A stretch of 64,000 nucleotides of DNA from Ensifer adhaerens (lineage in GTDB: Bacteria; Pseudomonadota; Alphaproteobacteria; Rhizobiales; Rhizobiaceae): the NCBI RefSeq assembly GCF_020035535.1, contig NZ_CP083350.1:372001-436000 (forward strand), in the 5' to 3' direction. Positions within the stretch are counted from its first letter, which is position 1. The number at the start of each line of letters is the position of its first letter. The position numbers and the translations under genes are program-made. Shown here piece by piece: positions 1 to 8,531 of the stretch. Under the pieces are notes generated by a model. The model was not told the origin of the DNA and did no database searches. It was given only the letters and a program-made list of their open reading frames with translations.

Positions 1-864
1 GCGCTCGGCGTCAATCACACCACCGTGCTCAGGCGCGTTGGATCGTTCGAGCAGAAATTGGGGGTCCGGCTGTTCGATCGCCTCCCGTCCGGCTACACGC
101 TCACAGCCGGCGGCGAGGAATTGCTCGCGGCGGCCCGACAGATGGCGGAAACGGTCACCGAACTGGAGCGCCGCCTGACCGGGCAGGACCTGCGGCTGGA
201 AGGCAGCCTGCGGATCACCACCACCGACACACTGATGGCCTCGATCCTGCCGTCGATACTCGCTGCTTTCCGGCAACGCCACCCGGGCGTCCTGCTCGAA
301 GTGAGCACCTCGAATGCACTCGCAAATCTCTCTCATCGCGACGCTGACGTCGCCATTCGCCCCGCGGTCGATTCACCCGATGCGCTCGTGGGCCGCCGGA
401 TCGCGAACGTTGCCTTTGCCGTTTATGCGGCGCCCTCATACCTGCAGGAACGCGGCCTGGGATCGTCCGACGAGATCGATTTCGCGGGGGAACGCTGGAT
501 TGGCCTCGGCGATGCGCTTGCTTCCACAAGCGTCTCACGATGGATGCGCGCGACGCTGCCCGCGCCGGCGGTGCTGCGCTGCGACTCCCTGGTGACCGCG
601 CGCGAAGCAGCAGCAGCCGGTATCGGCCTTACGGCGCTGCCTTGCTATCTTGGCGATACGACACCGGGCCTGGTGCGCATCGGCTCACCGGTCGCCGCAA
701 TGACGCGAGAGCTCTGGCTCCTTACCCACGAGGACCTGCGCCGCACCGCCCGTGTCAGCGCCTTTACAGAGTTTGCAGGCCAGGCGCTCGCGAAACATCG
801 GCCGCTCTTCGAAGGGCGTGATCCCTCCGCGCGCCCACGCTCGGAAAACGCAGCCAGCCCCTAG
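1..864 (+). CDS. LysR-family transcriptional regulator (5' end cut by window)
   Basis: The frame is already open at base 1, so the N-terminus lies outside the window. The first visible residues, ALGVNHTTVLRRVGSFEQKL, are the second half of a LysR winged helix-turn-helix, followed by the usual LGVRLFDR segment. The rest reads as a LysR substrate-binding domain with PSILAAFRQRHPGVLLEV and DADVAIRP. About 288 residues are visible, close to the normal family length of about 300. It converges on the phosphatase gene, and their 3' ends overlap by 4 bp. The target and inducer cannot be read from the sequence; the adjacent ABC importer operon points away from it, so regulation of that operon is possible but unproven. 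Confidence 0.9.
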   Translation, partial: ALGVNHTTVLRRVGSFEQKLGVRLFDRLPSGYTLTAGGEELLAAARQMAETVTELERRLTGQDLRLEGSLRITTTDTLMASILPSILAAFRQRHPGVLLEVSTSNALANLSHRDADVAIRPAVDSPDALVGRRIANVAFAVYAAPSYLQERGLGSSDEIDFAGERWIGLGDALASTSVSRWMRATLPAPAVLRCDSLVTAREAAAAGIGLTALPCYLGDTTPGLVRIGSPVAAMTRELWLLTHEDLRRTARVSAFTEFAGQALAKHRPLFEGRDPSARPRSENAASP

Positions 865-1670
865 GGCACTGCAGGGGTTGTCCCGTGCCGCAGCCGCTCG
901 AGCGCTTCGGCGTGCAGCGTCTCGTTCGCTGCCATGAGGACTGTCCCGTACCGGCTGGTGTTGGCCAACGGTCGACCCTCCCAGTCCGTAACGATGCCAC
1001 CCGCTCCTTCGATGATGGGTACCTGCGGAAGGATGTCGTAGTCGAACACGTCGCTTTCGACCAGGACGTCAACGCAACCAAGCGCCAGCAGGCCGGCAGC
1101 GTAGCAATCATGCGACATCCGCGTGAAACGGGCCCCGGCTGCCAACCGCGAGAAGCGCTCTCTCGCATTGAGATCGAACTGTTCCAGCGCCGATGTATAG
1201 ACGATCGCTTCCTTGAGGCGGGCGATATCGCTCGTTCGGATCGGTACACCGTTGAAAAGCGTCGGGCTCGCCCGCCGGCCGACCCAGCGCTCGTTTGTGA
1301 TCGGCTGGTCAATGATGCCAAGGCACGGTGCGCCCTGATGCAGCAGCGCGATTTGCGTGCCGAAAGCAAGCGAGCCGGAAGCAAAGGACTTGGTGCCGTC
1401 GATCGGATCGAGCACCCAGACCCATTCCGCATCAGCATTGGAAGCACCAAACTCCTCGCCACGAACGCCGTGGTCCGGAAAACGCTTCCCGATCATCTGC
1501 CGCATCGTCATTTCGGCGAGACGATCGGCTTCCGTGACAGGGCTGCTATCCGCCTTGGCGTCGATCTCGAGCCGTTGACGGAAATAGGGACGGATAACGG
1601 TAGCGGCGGCATCAGCCATTTCGTGGGCGAATGCCAGAAACGCAGGCGGGCAGGCATGTTCAACCGTCAT
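861..1670 (-). CDS. Inositol-monophosphatase-family phosphatase (HisN/SuhB-like)
   Basis: This is a 269-residue cytoplasmic Mg2+-dependent phosphatase of the inositol monophosphatase superfamily. The metal-binding motif WVLDPIDGTKSF is present near residue 85, with the upstream glutamate in GVRGEEFGA. The C-terminal metal-binding segment is DYDILPQVPIIEGAGG. This variant resembles histidinol-phosphatases (HisN) as much as true inositol phosphatases, so the substrate is not settled. The start codon lies 2 bp after the stop of the TIM-barrel gene, so the two are translationally coupled. In an operon with an importer it may dephosphorylate an imported phospho-compound; that is inference. Confidence 0.88.
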   Translation of the reverse strand: MTVEHACPPAFLAFAHEMADAAATVIRPYFRQRLEIDAKADSSPVTEADRLAEMTMRQMIGKRFPDHGVRGEEFGASNADAEWVWVLDPIDGTKSFASGSLAFGTQIALLHQGAPCLGIIDQPITNERWVGRRASPTLFNGVPIRTSDIARLKEAIVYTSALEQFDLNARERFSRLAAGARFTRMSHDCYAAGLLALGCVDVLVESDVFDYDILPQVPIIEGAGGIVTDWEGRPLANTSRYGTVLMAANETLHAEALERLRHGTTPAVP

Positions 1671-1672
1671 TC

Positions 1673-2701
1673 TTAGACCTTCTCAGCTTGCGTTATGATT
1701 TTCTGCAACAGGCTCCGGACCGTCTCGACCTGCTTGTGGGCGGCCGCCACCTCCTGGCGCAGCCGCGCCTCCTGATCGGCGGCTCCAATCGTGGTGAAGC
1801 TTGCCGAGCGGGCGGGGATGAACGGATCGCGTGCCTCGTCGGCAAAGCGAAGCGCGGGCGCGAAATAGCCCTCCTCCTCCTCCAATCCGAAAGCCAGAAC
1901 CTGCGGCCTGTCGCTGCCAAGCAGCAACAGCTCCACCAGCATCGCCAGCATCGGCAAATCGCCGGTTCCCGACAAGCAGGCGAGATGCGCCCATCCGCCG
2001 CGATCCGGCCGTACGAGGCAATCCTTGACGTGCACCTCGGTGATATGCGGCGCCTGCATGGCCAGCGCCGACATCGGCTCTTCAAACGCATTGATCATGT
2101 TGCCGAAATCGAACAGAAGGCTGAGGCGCGGGTTTGCGACTGCCTCGATGATTTGGATCAACTCTGCTGATTTGAGGTCCTCATGCTGTTCGAGCGTGTA
2201 ACGGAGCCTACCGTCAGGATCGAGGTTTTCGAGCTGCCGCAGATCGGCGATCGTCCATTCGACGATCTCAGAAACCCGCCCCTCGTAGCGCGGGTAACAA
2301 CGAAGCGATGTGGCTCCGGTCGCAAGCGCAATACGCACCGCGTCTGAGAGCCCGGCAAGCTCGGTCGTGCTGGTCTCGACATGCAACTCCAGACCAAGGC
2401 CGCTCACCGTCGCGCCAAACGCCAGCAACGCCTCATCTGACATTCTGGCCAGACTTGCCTGCTCGCCGTCCTCGACATGAATCTTGAGGCCCTGCAGACC
2501 CAGTTCTCTTGCGAATTCAGCCAGATCCAGGGGTTTCATGCCACCAAAGCGGAAGTTCAGGTGAAAGGCATAGGCATGAGCAAAGAGCGGCGCGCGTCGT
2601 GCCCGCGCAGCGAGCTTCGCACGGCCCCCGGCAGACAGACCCTCTATCCGCTGCCGCCAATTCGGGCGAGGCGTCATTTCCCATGGCAAATCGGTCACCA
2701 T
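1673..2701 (-). CDS. Sugar phosphate isomerase/epimerase-type TIM-barrel protein
   Basis: This 342-residue protein has the AP-endonuclease-2-like TIM barrel used by sugar isomerases and epimerases. Supporting segments are the strand-end acidic residues in LGLQGLKIHVEDGE, SLLFDFGNMINAFEEP and HITEVHVKDCL, which place metal-ligand Glu, Asp and His residues at barrel ends. I chose the start at 2701 because GGAGGAG lies 5 bases upstream. The extra C-terminal helix (about residues 300-342, rich in Ala, Glu and Gln) looks like an added coiled segment. It lies between the ABC ATPase and the phosphatase gene on the same strand. Substrate unknown. Confidence 0.75.
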   Translation of the reverse strand: MVTDLPWEMTPRPNWRQRIEGLSAGGRAKLAARARRAPLFAHAYAFHLNFRFGGMKPLDLAEFARELGLQGLKIHVEDGEQASLARMSDEALLAFGATVSGLGLELHVETSTTELAGLSDAVRIALATGATSLRCYPRYEGRVSEIVEWTIADLRQLENLDPDGRLRYTLEQHEDLKSAELIQIIEAVANPRLSLLFDFGNMINAFEEPMSALAMQAPHITEVHVKDCLVRPDRGGWAHLACLSGTGDLPMLAMLVELLLLGSDRPQVLAFGLEEEEGYFAPALRFADEARDPFIPARSASFTTIGAADQEARLRQEVAAAHKQVETVRSLLQKIITQAEKV

Positions 2702-2752
2702 CCCGGCTCCTCCGCAAGCGATCGGTATTGTTCGAAATTTTCGTTCGCGTCG

Positions 2753-3811
2753 TCAGGCCGCAAGAACGAGCAGGTCGCGATCAGAAATGCTGACCTCGAC
2801 CGCGGTCCCGACAGAAGGCGGTGGCGTATCGGGTTGGTTGAACGTATCGAGCGAGACGAATTGACCGGCAACGGCGACCCTGATGCGGATGACCGAACCG
2901 AGGAAATGCACCTCGGCAATATGGCCGGAGAGAACGACGCAGCCCTCGTCCTTTCGCCCGAGCGCCACGGTTTCCGGCCGGAGCGCCAGGCTCACGCGGT
3001 CACCCACCCGGCCGGGCAGCTTCCTGTTCAGAGCCACCGGGATATCCCCCAGCCCTACCCGCCCCGCGGCTGCGTCGATGAGGCTGGCATCAAGCAGATT
3101 GAGCGTACCGACGAACTGCGCCACGAACCGCGTCGCCGGCCGATTGTAGATTTCAAAAGGAGTGCCGACCTGATCGGCTATGCCTTGATGCATGACGACG
3201 ACGCGGTCCGACATCGACAAGGCCTCTTCCTGATCATGCGTCACGAAGATGGTGGTGATGCCGAGTTCGCGCTGGATGCGACGGATCTCTTCTCGCAGGC
3301 TCACGCGTATCTTTGCGTCAAGCGCCGACAGCGGCTCGTCCAGCAGCAGGACCTGCGGGCGGATTGCCAGCGCGCGCGCCAGGGCCACGCGCTGCTGCTG
3401 GCCGCCGGAAAGCTGGAACGGGTAGCGCTCGCCGAGCTTCGGCAAGCCGACCATCTCCAGCATTTCCCCGACACGCGTGCGTATCTCTGACTTTCCTTCG
3501 CCCTTTATCCGCAAGCCGAACCCGATGTTCTGCTCGACCGTGAGGTTCGGGAAGAGCGCATAGGCCTGGAAGACCATTCCGATGTTGCGACGGTTGGCAG
3601 CAAGGCCGGTCACGTCGCGCCCCTCGATACGGATCGCACCGGCCGTCGGCGCCTCAAACCCGGCCACCATGCGCAATACGGTTGTCTTGCCGCAGCCGGA
3701 TGGTCCGAGGAAGGAGACGAACTCCCCTTTCTCGATGTTGAGGTTGAAATCCTTGACGACGCGTAGCGCGCCGAACGATTTTTCCAGATTACGGATGTCG
3801 AGAAAGGCCAT
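2753..3811 (-). CDS. ABC transporter ATPase (PotA/FbpC type)
   Basis: A 352-residue nucleotide-binding subunit. Walker A is GPSGCGKTTV, the signature is LSGGQQQRVALARAL, Walker B is VLLLDEPLSALD and the switch His is in FVTHDQEEA. About 110 residues at the C-terminus form a TOBE-like regulatory domain, as in iron, polyamine and hexose-phosphate importers. I place the start at the ATG at 3811, 2 bp after the permease stop, because homology begins at MAFLDIRNLEKSFG. It works with the two permeases and the binding protein encoded upstream in the same operon. Confidence 0.93.
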   Translation of the reverse strand: MAFLDIRNLEKSFGALRVVKDFNLNIEKGEFVSFLGPSGCGKTTVLRMVAGFEAPTAGAIRIEGRDVTGLAANRRNIGMVFQAYALFPNLTVEQNIGFGLRIKGEGKSEIRTRVGEMLEMVGLPKLGERYPFQLSGGQQQRVALARALAIRPQVLLLDEPLSALDAKIRVSLREEIRRIQRELGITTIFVTHDQEEALSMSDRVVVMHQGIADQVGTPFEIYNRPATRFVAQFVGTLNLLDASLIDAAAGRVGLGDIPVALNRKLPGRVGDRVSLALRPETVALGRKDEGCVVLSGHIAEVHFLGSVIRIRVAVAGQFVSLDTFNQPDTPPPSVGTAVEVSISDRDLLVLAA

Positions 3812-3813
3812 GA

Positions 3814-4602
3814 TCAGCGCCTCACGGTAGAGAATTTTGAAAAGCGGGTGAAAAGCTGGATCAGCCCCATACAGGCCCAAGTGATGCCGAATGCCACCAC
3901 CGCGAGCGCCGATGGTTCATAGGCGCGATTGCCGCCCATCCAGACCATGTAGGGACCGAAGCTGCCGACGTTGAGCAAGGCGGCAAAGACGTATTCGCCG
4001 ATGACGATCGCAAAGGTCAAAAAGGCGCCGGAGAGCACCGAGACGAAGACGTTCGGCAGGATGACGACGGTGAGGATCCGCGCCCAGCCGGCGCCAAGGC
4101 TCTGGGCCGCCTCCGTCAGGCTGCCGACATCGATGGTACGGAGCCCGGTATCGACGGAGCGGTACATGTAGGGCAGCGACAGTGTCGCATAGCCGAACAA
4201 AAGCAGCAGATTGGTGCCCCACCAGCTTCCCGTCAGCGGCAGGATCGACGAGGTGTTGTAGATACGGATGTAACCGAAAACGATGACGATCGGCGGAATG
4301 ACCAGCGGCAGCAGCGTCAGGAACTCGACGATCGGGCGCAGACCCGGAAACCGCAGCCGCACGAAATAGGCTGTCGGCACGATGATCAGGATTCCGAGAA
4401 CGATCGTCAGCAGGGCGAGGACCACCGAGTAACCGAAGGTCTGCTGGAACTGAGGATCCGCCAGCACGACACGATAGGCTTCGAAACTGTAACCATCGCG
4501 CTGCATGCGCATGGAGAAATCGAACATGCCGACGAGCGGGAGCAGGAAATAGAGTCCACCCAAGGCGACGGCGAGCCAGGACCAGAGGCGTCTTTCCGTC
4601 AT
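3814..4602 (-). CDS. ABC transporter permease (second of pair)
   Basis: A 262-residue inner-membrane permease with about six hydrophobic segments. It carries the EAA loop that docks the ATPase, EAAQSLGAGWARILTVVILP. The ATG at 4602 overlaps the stop of the upstream permease in an ATGA arrangement, indicating coupled translation. It belongs to the PotC/FbpB-like branch (binding-protein-dependent transport family). The substrate is not evident from the permease itself. Confidence 0.9.
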   Translation of the reverse strand: MTERRLWSWLAVALGGLYFLLPLVGMFDFSMRMQRDGYSFEAYRVVLADPQFQQTFGYSVVLALLTIVLGILIIVPTAYFVRLRFPGLRPIVEFLTLLPLVIPPIVIVFGYIRIYNTSSILPLTGSWWGTNLLLLFGYATLSLPYMYRSVDTGLRTIDVGSLTEAAQSLGAGWARILTVVILPNVFVSVLSGAFLTFAIVIGEYVFAALLNVGSFGPYMVWMGGNRAYEPSALAVVAFGITWACMGLIQLFTRFSKFSTVRR

Positions 4603-5483
4603 TTGACCCACCTTTCCGCGCGCATGCGCAAGACGATGTAGATTGCGTTGGCAACGGCGGTCAGCAGGATCATCGCAAAGGCTATGGCATAGCCGAGATG
4701 CGGATCATTGAGCACGTCGCCGCGGATCTGTGCGAAGAGGACGATCGGCGCGATCGAGAGCGATGAACCGGTCAGCGCGATGGCAGTCGCAACCGCTCCG
4801 AAGGCATTGGCGAAAAGGAGAGCGAGCGTGCCGAGAAGAGAAGGCCAGAGCACCGGTAGGGCCACCAGCCGCCAGTACTGAAAGCCGTTGGCGCCAAGGC
4901 TTTCGGCCGCCTCCCGCCATTCGCGGCGCAGCCCCTCCAGCGCTGGCGTGATGATCAGCACCATCAGCGGAATCTGGAAATAGAGATAAGTGAGCGCCAG
5001 GCCGAGGAAGGAGACGATGTTGAAACCGGCGCCGTAGAGATTGATGCCGAACCAGTGGCGCAGCAGCATCGTCACGAAGCCGAGGCGACCGAGCGTCGCG
5101 ATGAAGGCGAAGGCGAGCGGCACGCCGGCAAAGTTCGAGGCGACGCCGGAGAAGGTGAGGATGGCATTGCGCAGCGGTCGCGGGAGGCCGCCCAGCGTGA
5201 TGGCAGCGGCGATGAGAAAGCCGAACAGGCACCCGAGCGCTGCCGTCAGCAGGCTGAGTTCGATCGAAATCCAGAAGGCAGAGCGTATCGAAGGCGCAAG
5301 AAGCTTGCCGAGGTTTTCGAGCGTCACCTGTCCCTGCGCGTTGCGGAACGCACCGAGCACGATGTTGAGCGTTGGCAGGATGAGGAACAGCGTGGCGAAG
5401 AGGAAGAAGGGGGCGACCCCGAACCAGCTGAGGACCTGCCGTGGCCTGAAGGCAGCCGGCAGGGATGCGACGCTTGTCGTCAT
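4599..5483 (-). CDS. ABC transporter permease (first of pair)
   Basis: A 294-residue permease. The first membrane helix lies in LSWFGVAPFFLFATLFLILP, and the docking loop is EAAESLGANGFQYWRLVALP. It is the partner of the downstream permease and lies 81 bp after the binding-protein gene, a common spacing within such operons. It resembles PotB/AfuB-type subunits. No frameshift or missing segment is seen. Confidence 0.9.
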   Translation of the reverse strand: MTTSVASLPAAFRPRQVLSWFGVAPFFLFATLFLILPTLNIVLGAFRNAQGQVTLENLGKLLAPSIRSAFWISIELSLLTAALGCLFGFLIAAAITLGGLPRPLRNAILTFSGVASNFAGVPLAFAFIATLGRLGFVTMLLRHWFGINLYGAGFNIVSFLGLALTYLYFQIPLMVLIITPALEGLRREWREAAESLGANGFQYWRLVALPVLWPSLLGTLALLFANAFGAVATAIALTGSSLSIAPIVLFAQIRGDVLNDPHLGYAIAFAMILLTAVANAIYIVLRMRAERWVK

Positions 5484-5564
5484 CGGATTTGTCCCTGGAA
5501 TAGTAGCGCCAAAGGCCGGTGAGAGGCTTCGTGACAGGTGAAGCCTCTCTGCCCGAGCGGCGGA

Positions 5565-6683
5565 TTACTTCACGTTGGCGCCGACAACCTTGTCCCAGCC
5601 CTCGACCACCGCGGTCTTGTTGGCCGAAAGTTCGTCGACCGTCGGGAAGATCGCCTTTTCATAGGCTTCGGCCGGCGGCAGCTTGTCGAGCAGGTCCTGC
5701 GGGAACTTGCCGGCCTTCAGCATGGCATTGAAGCGCGCCGGGTGGCAGTAACCCTTCAGCCAGCCGGTCTGGCCTTCATCGGAATAGAGGTATTCCATCC
5801 ACAGCTTGGCAGCATTCGGGTGCGGTGCGTAGGCGGAGATCGCCTGAACATAAACGCCGGCAACGACGCCGCTCACCGGCACGACGACGTCCATCGGCGG
5901 ATTGCCCTTCAGGGCATCGCGCCAGGCCAGGAGATTGTAGTCCCAGGCAGCGACGATCGGCGTCTGCCCCTGTGCGATCGTGCCGGCCTTGCCGAGCACA
6001 GGCACGAAGTTACCGGACTTGTTCAATTCCGCAAAGAGCTCCAGCCCCTTGCCGCCGGACTCCGTTCCGGGCTTGGCGCCGCGCGAGATGCCGGCCGACA
6101 TCAGCGCCAGGATCGCCTGGGCGGAAGACCGCGGATCGCCGGTGAGCGCGACGGCGCCTGAGTATTCCGATTTCGACAGATCCGACCAATCGGTGGGCGC
6201 AGTATCGAGCAGGTCCTTGTTCACACCGAAGGCCATGACGCCATAGTAGTCGCCGTACCAATAGCCCTTCTCATCCTTGATGTTGCCCGGGATTTCATCC
6301 CAGGTCGCCACCTTGTACGGCTGGAGAAGTCCTTCCTGCGCGGCGGCCGGGGCGAAGGCAAGGCCGAGGTCGACGACATCAGGCGCCTGCGAGCCGGTAT
6401 TGCCCTTGTTCGCCCGGATCGCTTCCAGTTCGTCGGCAGTACCCGCATCAGGGTTCAGCTCGTTGACCTCGATGCCCGGATATTTTGCCTTGAAGCCAGC
6501 GATGACCTCGCCGTAATTGCACCAGTCATGGGGGAGCGCGATGACCGTAAGCGCACCTTCCTTCGTGGCAGCCGCCACCAGCTCTTGCGAAGGCTCGGCG
6601 CGGGCAATACCCGGCAGCGCGGCAGCCAGTGCAAGGGTGGAGACGAAGGCGCGGCTCGTTGCGCGCGATAGAAGCTTCTTCAT
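5565..6683 (-). CDS. ABC transporter periplasmic substrate-binding protein
   Basis: A 372-residue secreted binding protein. The signal peptide is MKKLLSRATSRAFVSTLALA followed by an ARA-type cleavage site before EPSQELV. The mature part has a family-1 fold similar to iron, polyamine or AfuA-like proteins, with LTVIALPHDWCNYGEV, a central AAWDYNLLAWRDAL segment and YLYSDEGQTGWLKGY. The start is fixed by AGGAGG 7 bases upstream of 6683. The neighbouring phosphatase and isomerase make a phosphorylated sugar or polyol a reasonable guess at the ligand, but nothing in the sequence proves it. Confidence 0.9.
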   Translation of the reverse strand: MKKLLSRATSRAFVSTLALAAALPGIARAEPSQELVAAATKEGALTVIALPHDWCNYGEVIAGFKAKYPGIEVNELNPDAGTADELEAIRANKGNTGSQAPDVVDLGLAFAPAAAQEGLLQPYKVATWDEIPGNIKDEKGYWYGDYYGVMAFGVNKDLLDTAPTDWSDLSKSEYSGAVALTGDPRSSAQAILALMSAGISRGAKPGTESGGKGLELFAELNKSGNFVPVLGKAGTIAQGQTPIVAAWDYNLLAWRDALKGNPPMDVVVPVSGVVAGVYVQAISAYAPHPNAAKLWMEYLYSDEGQTGWLKGYCHPARFNAMLKAGKFPQDLLDKLPPAEAYEKAIFPTVDELSANKTAVVEGWDKVVGANVK

Positions 6684-6849
6684 GATTTCCTCCTGTTGAC
6701 CGTCTGCGACGGATCGTGGGCGATGACTGCTTTTCTGTCCTTGCATCCGGTCGTCGGCACCGCCTCAGTTCCGGTTCCCCCGCACCTTGTCTGCGTCCTG
6801 CGGAAGGGCTGCATCGGTGCGTTTTCGTGTAGGTACAGGATGTAACAAT

Positions 6850-6870
6850 TGGACGACGAAGAAACGTCCA
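6850..6870. promoter_or_regulatory. Inverted repeat in the ABC/MocR divergent intergenic region
   Basis: TGGACG and CGTCCA face each other across 9 bases, between the divergent binding-protein gene (start 6683) and MocR gene (start 6911). The surrounding bases are AT-richer than the genes. A MocR-type regulator often binds its own divergent promoter, so this is a candidate operator. The arms are only 6 bp, so chance is possible. Confidence 0.35.
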
Positions 6871-6910
6871 TTATGATGCATTCGATCGTACCAATTTTGG
6901 AGACACACCG

Positions 6911-8410
6911 GTGAGCAAGCAGTTGGAAGGCCCGATCCTGCCGTTCCTGCGCATTGATGCGACGATCGCGCTGCCGAAATTCCGCCAGGTGCAGGACCAA
7001 TTGCGCATGGCCATCCTCAAGGGGCATCTGCGTGCCGGAACCCGGCTGCCCGCCAGCCGCATCCTGGCCGACGAGCTCGGCCTGTCGCGCCAGACTTTGG
7101 TGCGGGTGCTCGAGAACCTGAAGGCGGAGGGCTATCTGGAGGCACGGCAAGGGGCCGGGACATTCGTGTCCGCCGCCTTGCCGCGGCAATCGACCAAGCT
7201 GTCGATGCCCGCTCGTGGTGACGTTACCGACAGCGCACCGCCACGGCTATCGCGCATTGGCGAGCAATCGCGCCGGATGTCGGCCGACATCGGCCAGATG
7301 GAGGACAGGCCCTTCCTGCCCAACCGGCCGGCGCTCGATCGCTTTCCCTTTGCCATCTGGAGGAAATGCTGGAACGCCGTAGCGCGCAGCGGCAAGGCGG
7401 TGGCCATGGGCTATGGCGACGTTGCGGGCGAACTGGTTCTGCGGCAGCGGATCGCCGAGTATCTGGCCCTGCACCGGAGAGACCCGTGCGATCCCGAGCA
7501 GATCGTCATTACACCCGGGGGCCACGCGGCCTTCTCGCTCGCCGCGCTGGCGCTTGCCGATGCCGGTGACGGGATATGGTTCGAGGATCCGGGGCCCATC
7601 ACCACCAGCAACCTCTTCCGAACGCTTGGTCTGCGCCTGTGTCCGACGCATGTCGATGCCGAGGGCCTCGATGTCGAAGGCGCGATCGCCCGCTATCCGG
7701 ATGCCCGGCTCGCCTTCGTCATGCCGTCGCGCCACCACCCGCTCGGTGTCACCCTGACGCTGCCGCGCAGGCTTGCCCTGCTCGAGTGGGCGCGGGCCAA
7801 CGATGCCTGGATCATCGAGGACGATTATGACAGCGAATTCCGCTATGACGGCGCTCCGCTGCCGTCCATGCGCTCCATCGACAGCAATGGACGCGTCATT
7901 TACGCCGGCAGTTTCAGCAAGGCGCTCTATCCAGGCCTGCGTGTCGGCTATCTCGTCCTGCCGCCGCCACTGATCGGTACGTTCCGCAACCTCTCAGCGC
8001 TGATCCATCGCAGCGTGCCTGTCGAAACCCAGCTCGCGCTCGCCGAGTTCATCGGCGGTGGTCATTTTGCAAGCCATCTGCGCCGCATGCGTAGCCTTTA
8101 CGCCGAGCGCCGCGAAACCTTTACGCAAGTGGCGCAGGAGACGCTTGCCGGACTTGCACGCATCGACAGCTCCGAAAGCGGCCTCAACGCGCTCGCCTGG
8201 CTTAAGGGCGGTCGGCAAGACCAGGCCCCGCACCGCGCCGTGCTCGATGCGGGGCTGCAATGTTATCCCCTGTCCGACTATACGATCGCGACACCTTTGC
8301 CGGGTGCGCTCATTCTCGGCTACGCCGGCGTTCCGGCAGATCGGATGAGGCCTCTTCTTCTCCGGTTGGCGGATGCGATTGCCCGAACGGAGGGTAACAT
8401 CGGGAGATGA
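6911..8410 (+). CDS. MocR/PdxR-type regulator (GntR HTH fused to aminotransferase domain)
   Basis: A 499-residue regulator. Residues about 15-85 are a GntR winged helix (RQVQDQLRMAILKGHLRAGT, then LPASRILADELGLSRQT). The rest is a class-I aminotransferase fold with the PLP-lysine region in VIYAGSFSKALYPGLRVGYL and an IIEDDYDSEFRY segment. Such proteins bind PLP and usually act as regulators rather than as free transaminases. The start is a GTG at 6911 with GGAG 9 bases upstream. It is divergent from the ABC importer operon and probably regulates it. Confidence 0.92.
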   Translation: MSKQLEGPILPFLRIDATIALPKFRQVQDQLRMAILKGHLRAGTRLPASRILADELGLSRQTLVRVLENLKAEGYLEARQGAGTFVSAALPRQSTKLSMPARGDVTDSAPPRLSRIGEQSRRMSADIGQMEDRPFLPNRPALDRFPFAIWRKCWNAVARSGKAVAMGYGDVAGELVLRQRIAEYLALHRRDPCDPEQIVITPGGHAAFSLAALALADAGDGIWFEDPGPITTSNLFRTLGLRLCPTHVDAEGLDVEGAIARYPDARLAFVMPSRHHPLGVTLTLPRRLALLEWARANDAWIIEDDYDSEFRYDGAPLPSMRSIDSNGRVIYAGSFSKALYPGLRVGYLVLPPPLIGTFRNLSALIHRSVPVETQLALAEFIGGGHFASHLRRMRSLYAERRETFTQVAQETLAGLARIDSSESGLNALAWLKGGRQDQAPHRAVLDAGLQCYPLSDYTIATPLPGALILGYAGVPADRMRPLLLRLADAIARTEGNIGR

Positions 8411-8531
8411 GGCGGCCGAGGAGCCTTTCGACCGCCAAGGCCAATCGGTTCGGCTCCTCGTCGTTACCGCGCTCCCGCCGGACTACCACGTAACCGATAC
8501 CCCGCAACATGCCGCAGCGCCCTCTCCCCGT

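Noticed and set aside
8411..8531. CGAGGAGCC / GGCTCCTCG inverted repeat between MocR and GMC genes as terminator
   Set aside because: Arms are 9 bp but the loop is about 28 bases and no T run follows; too weak to list as a feature.
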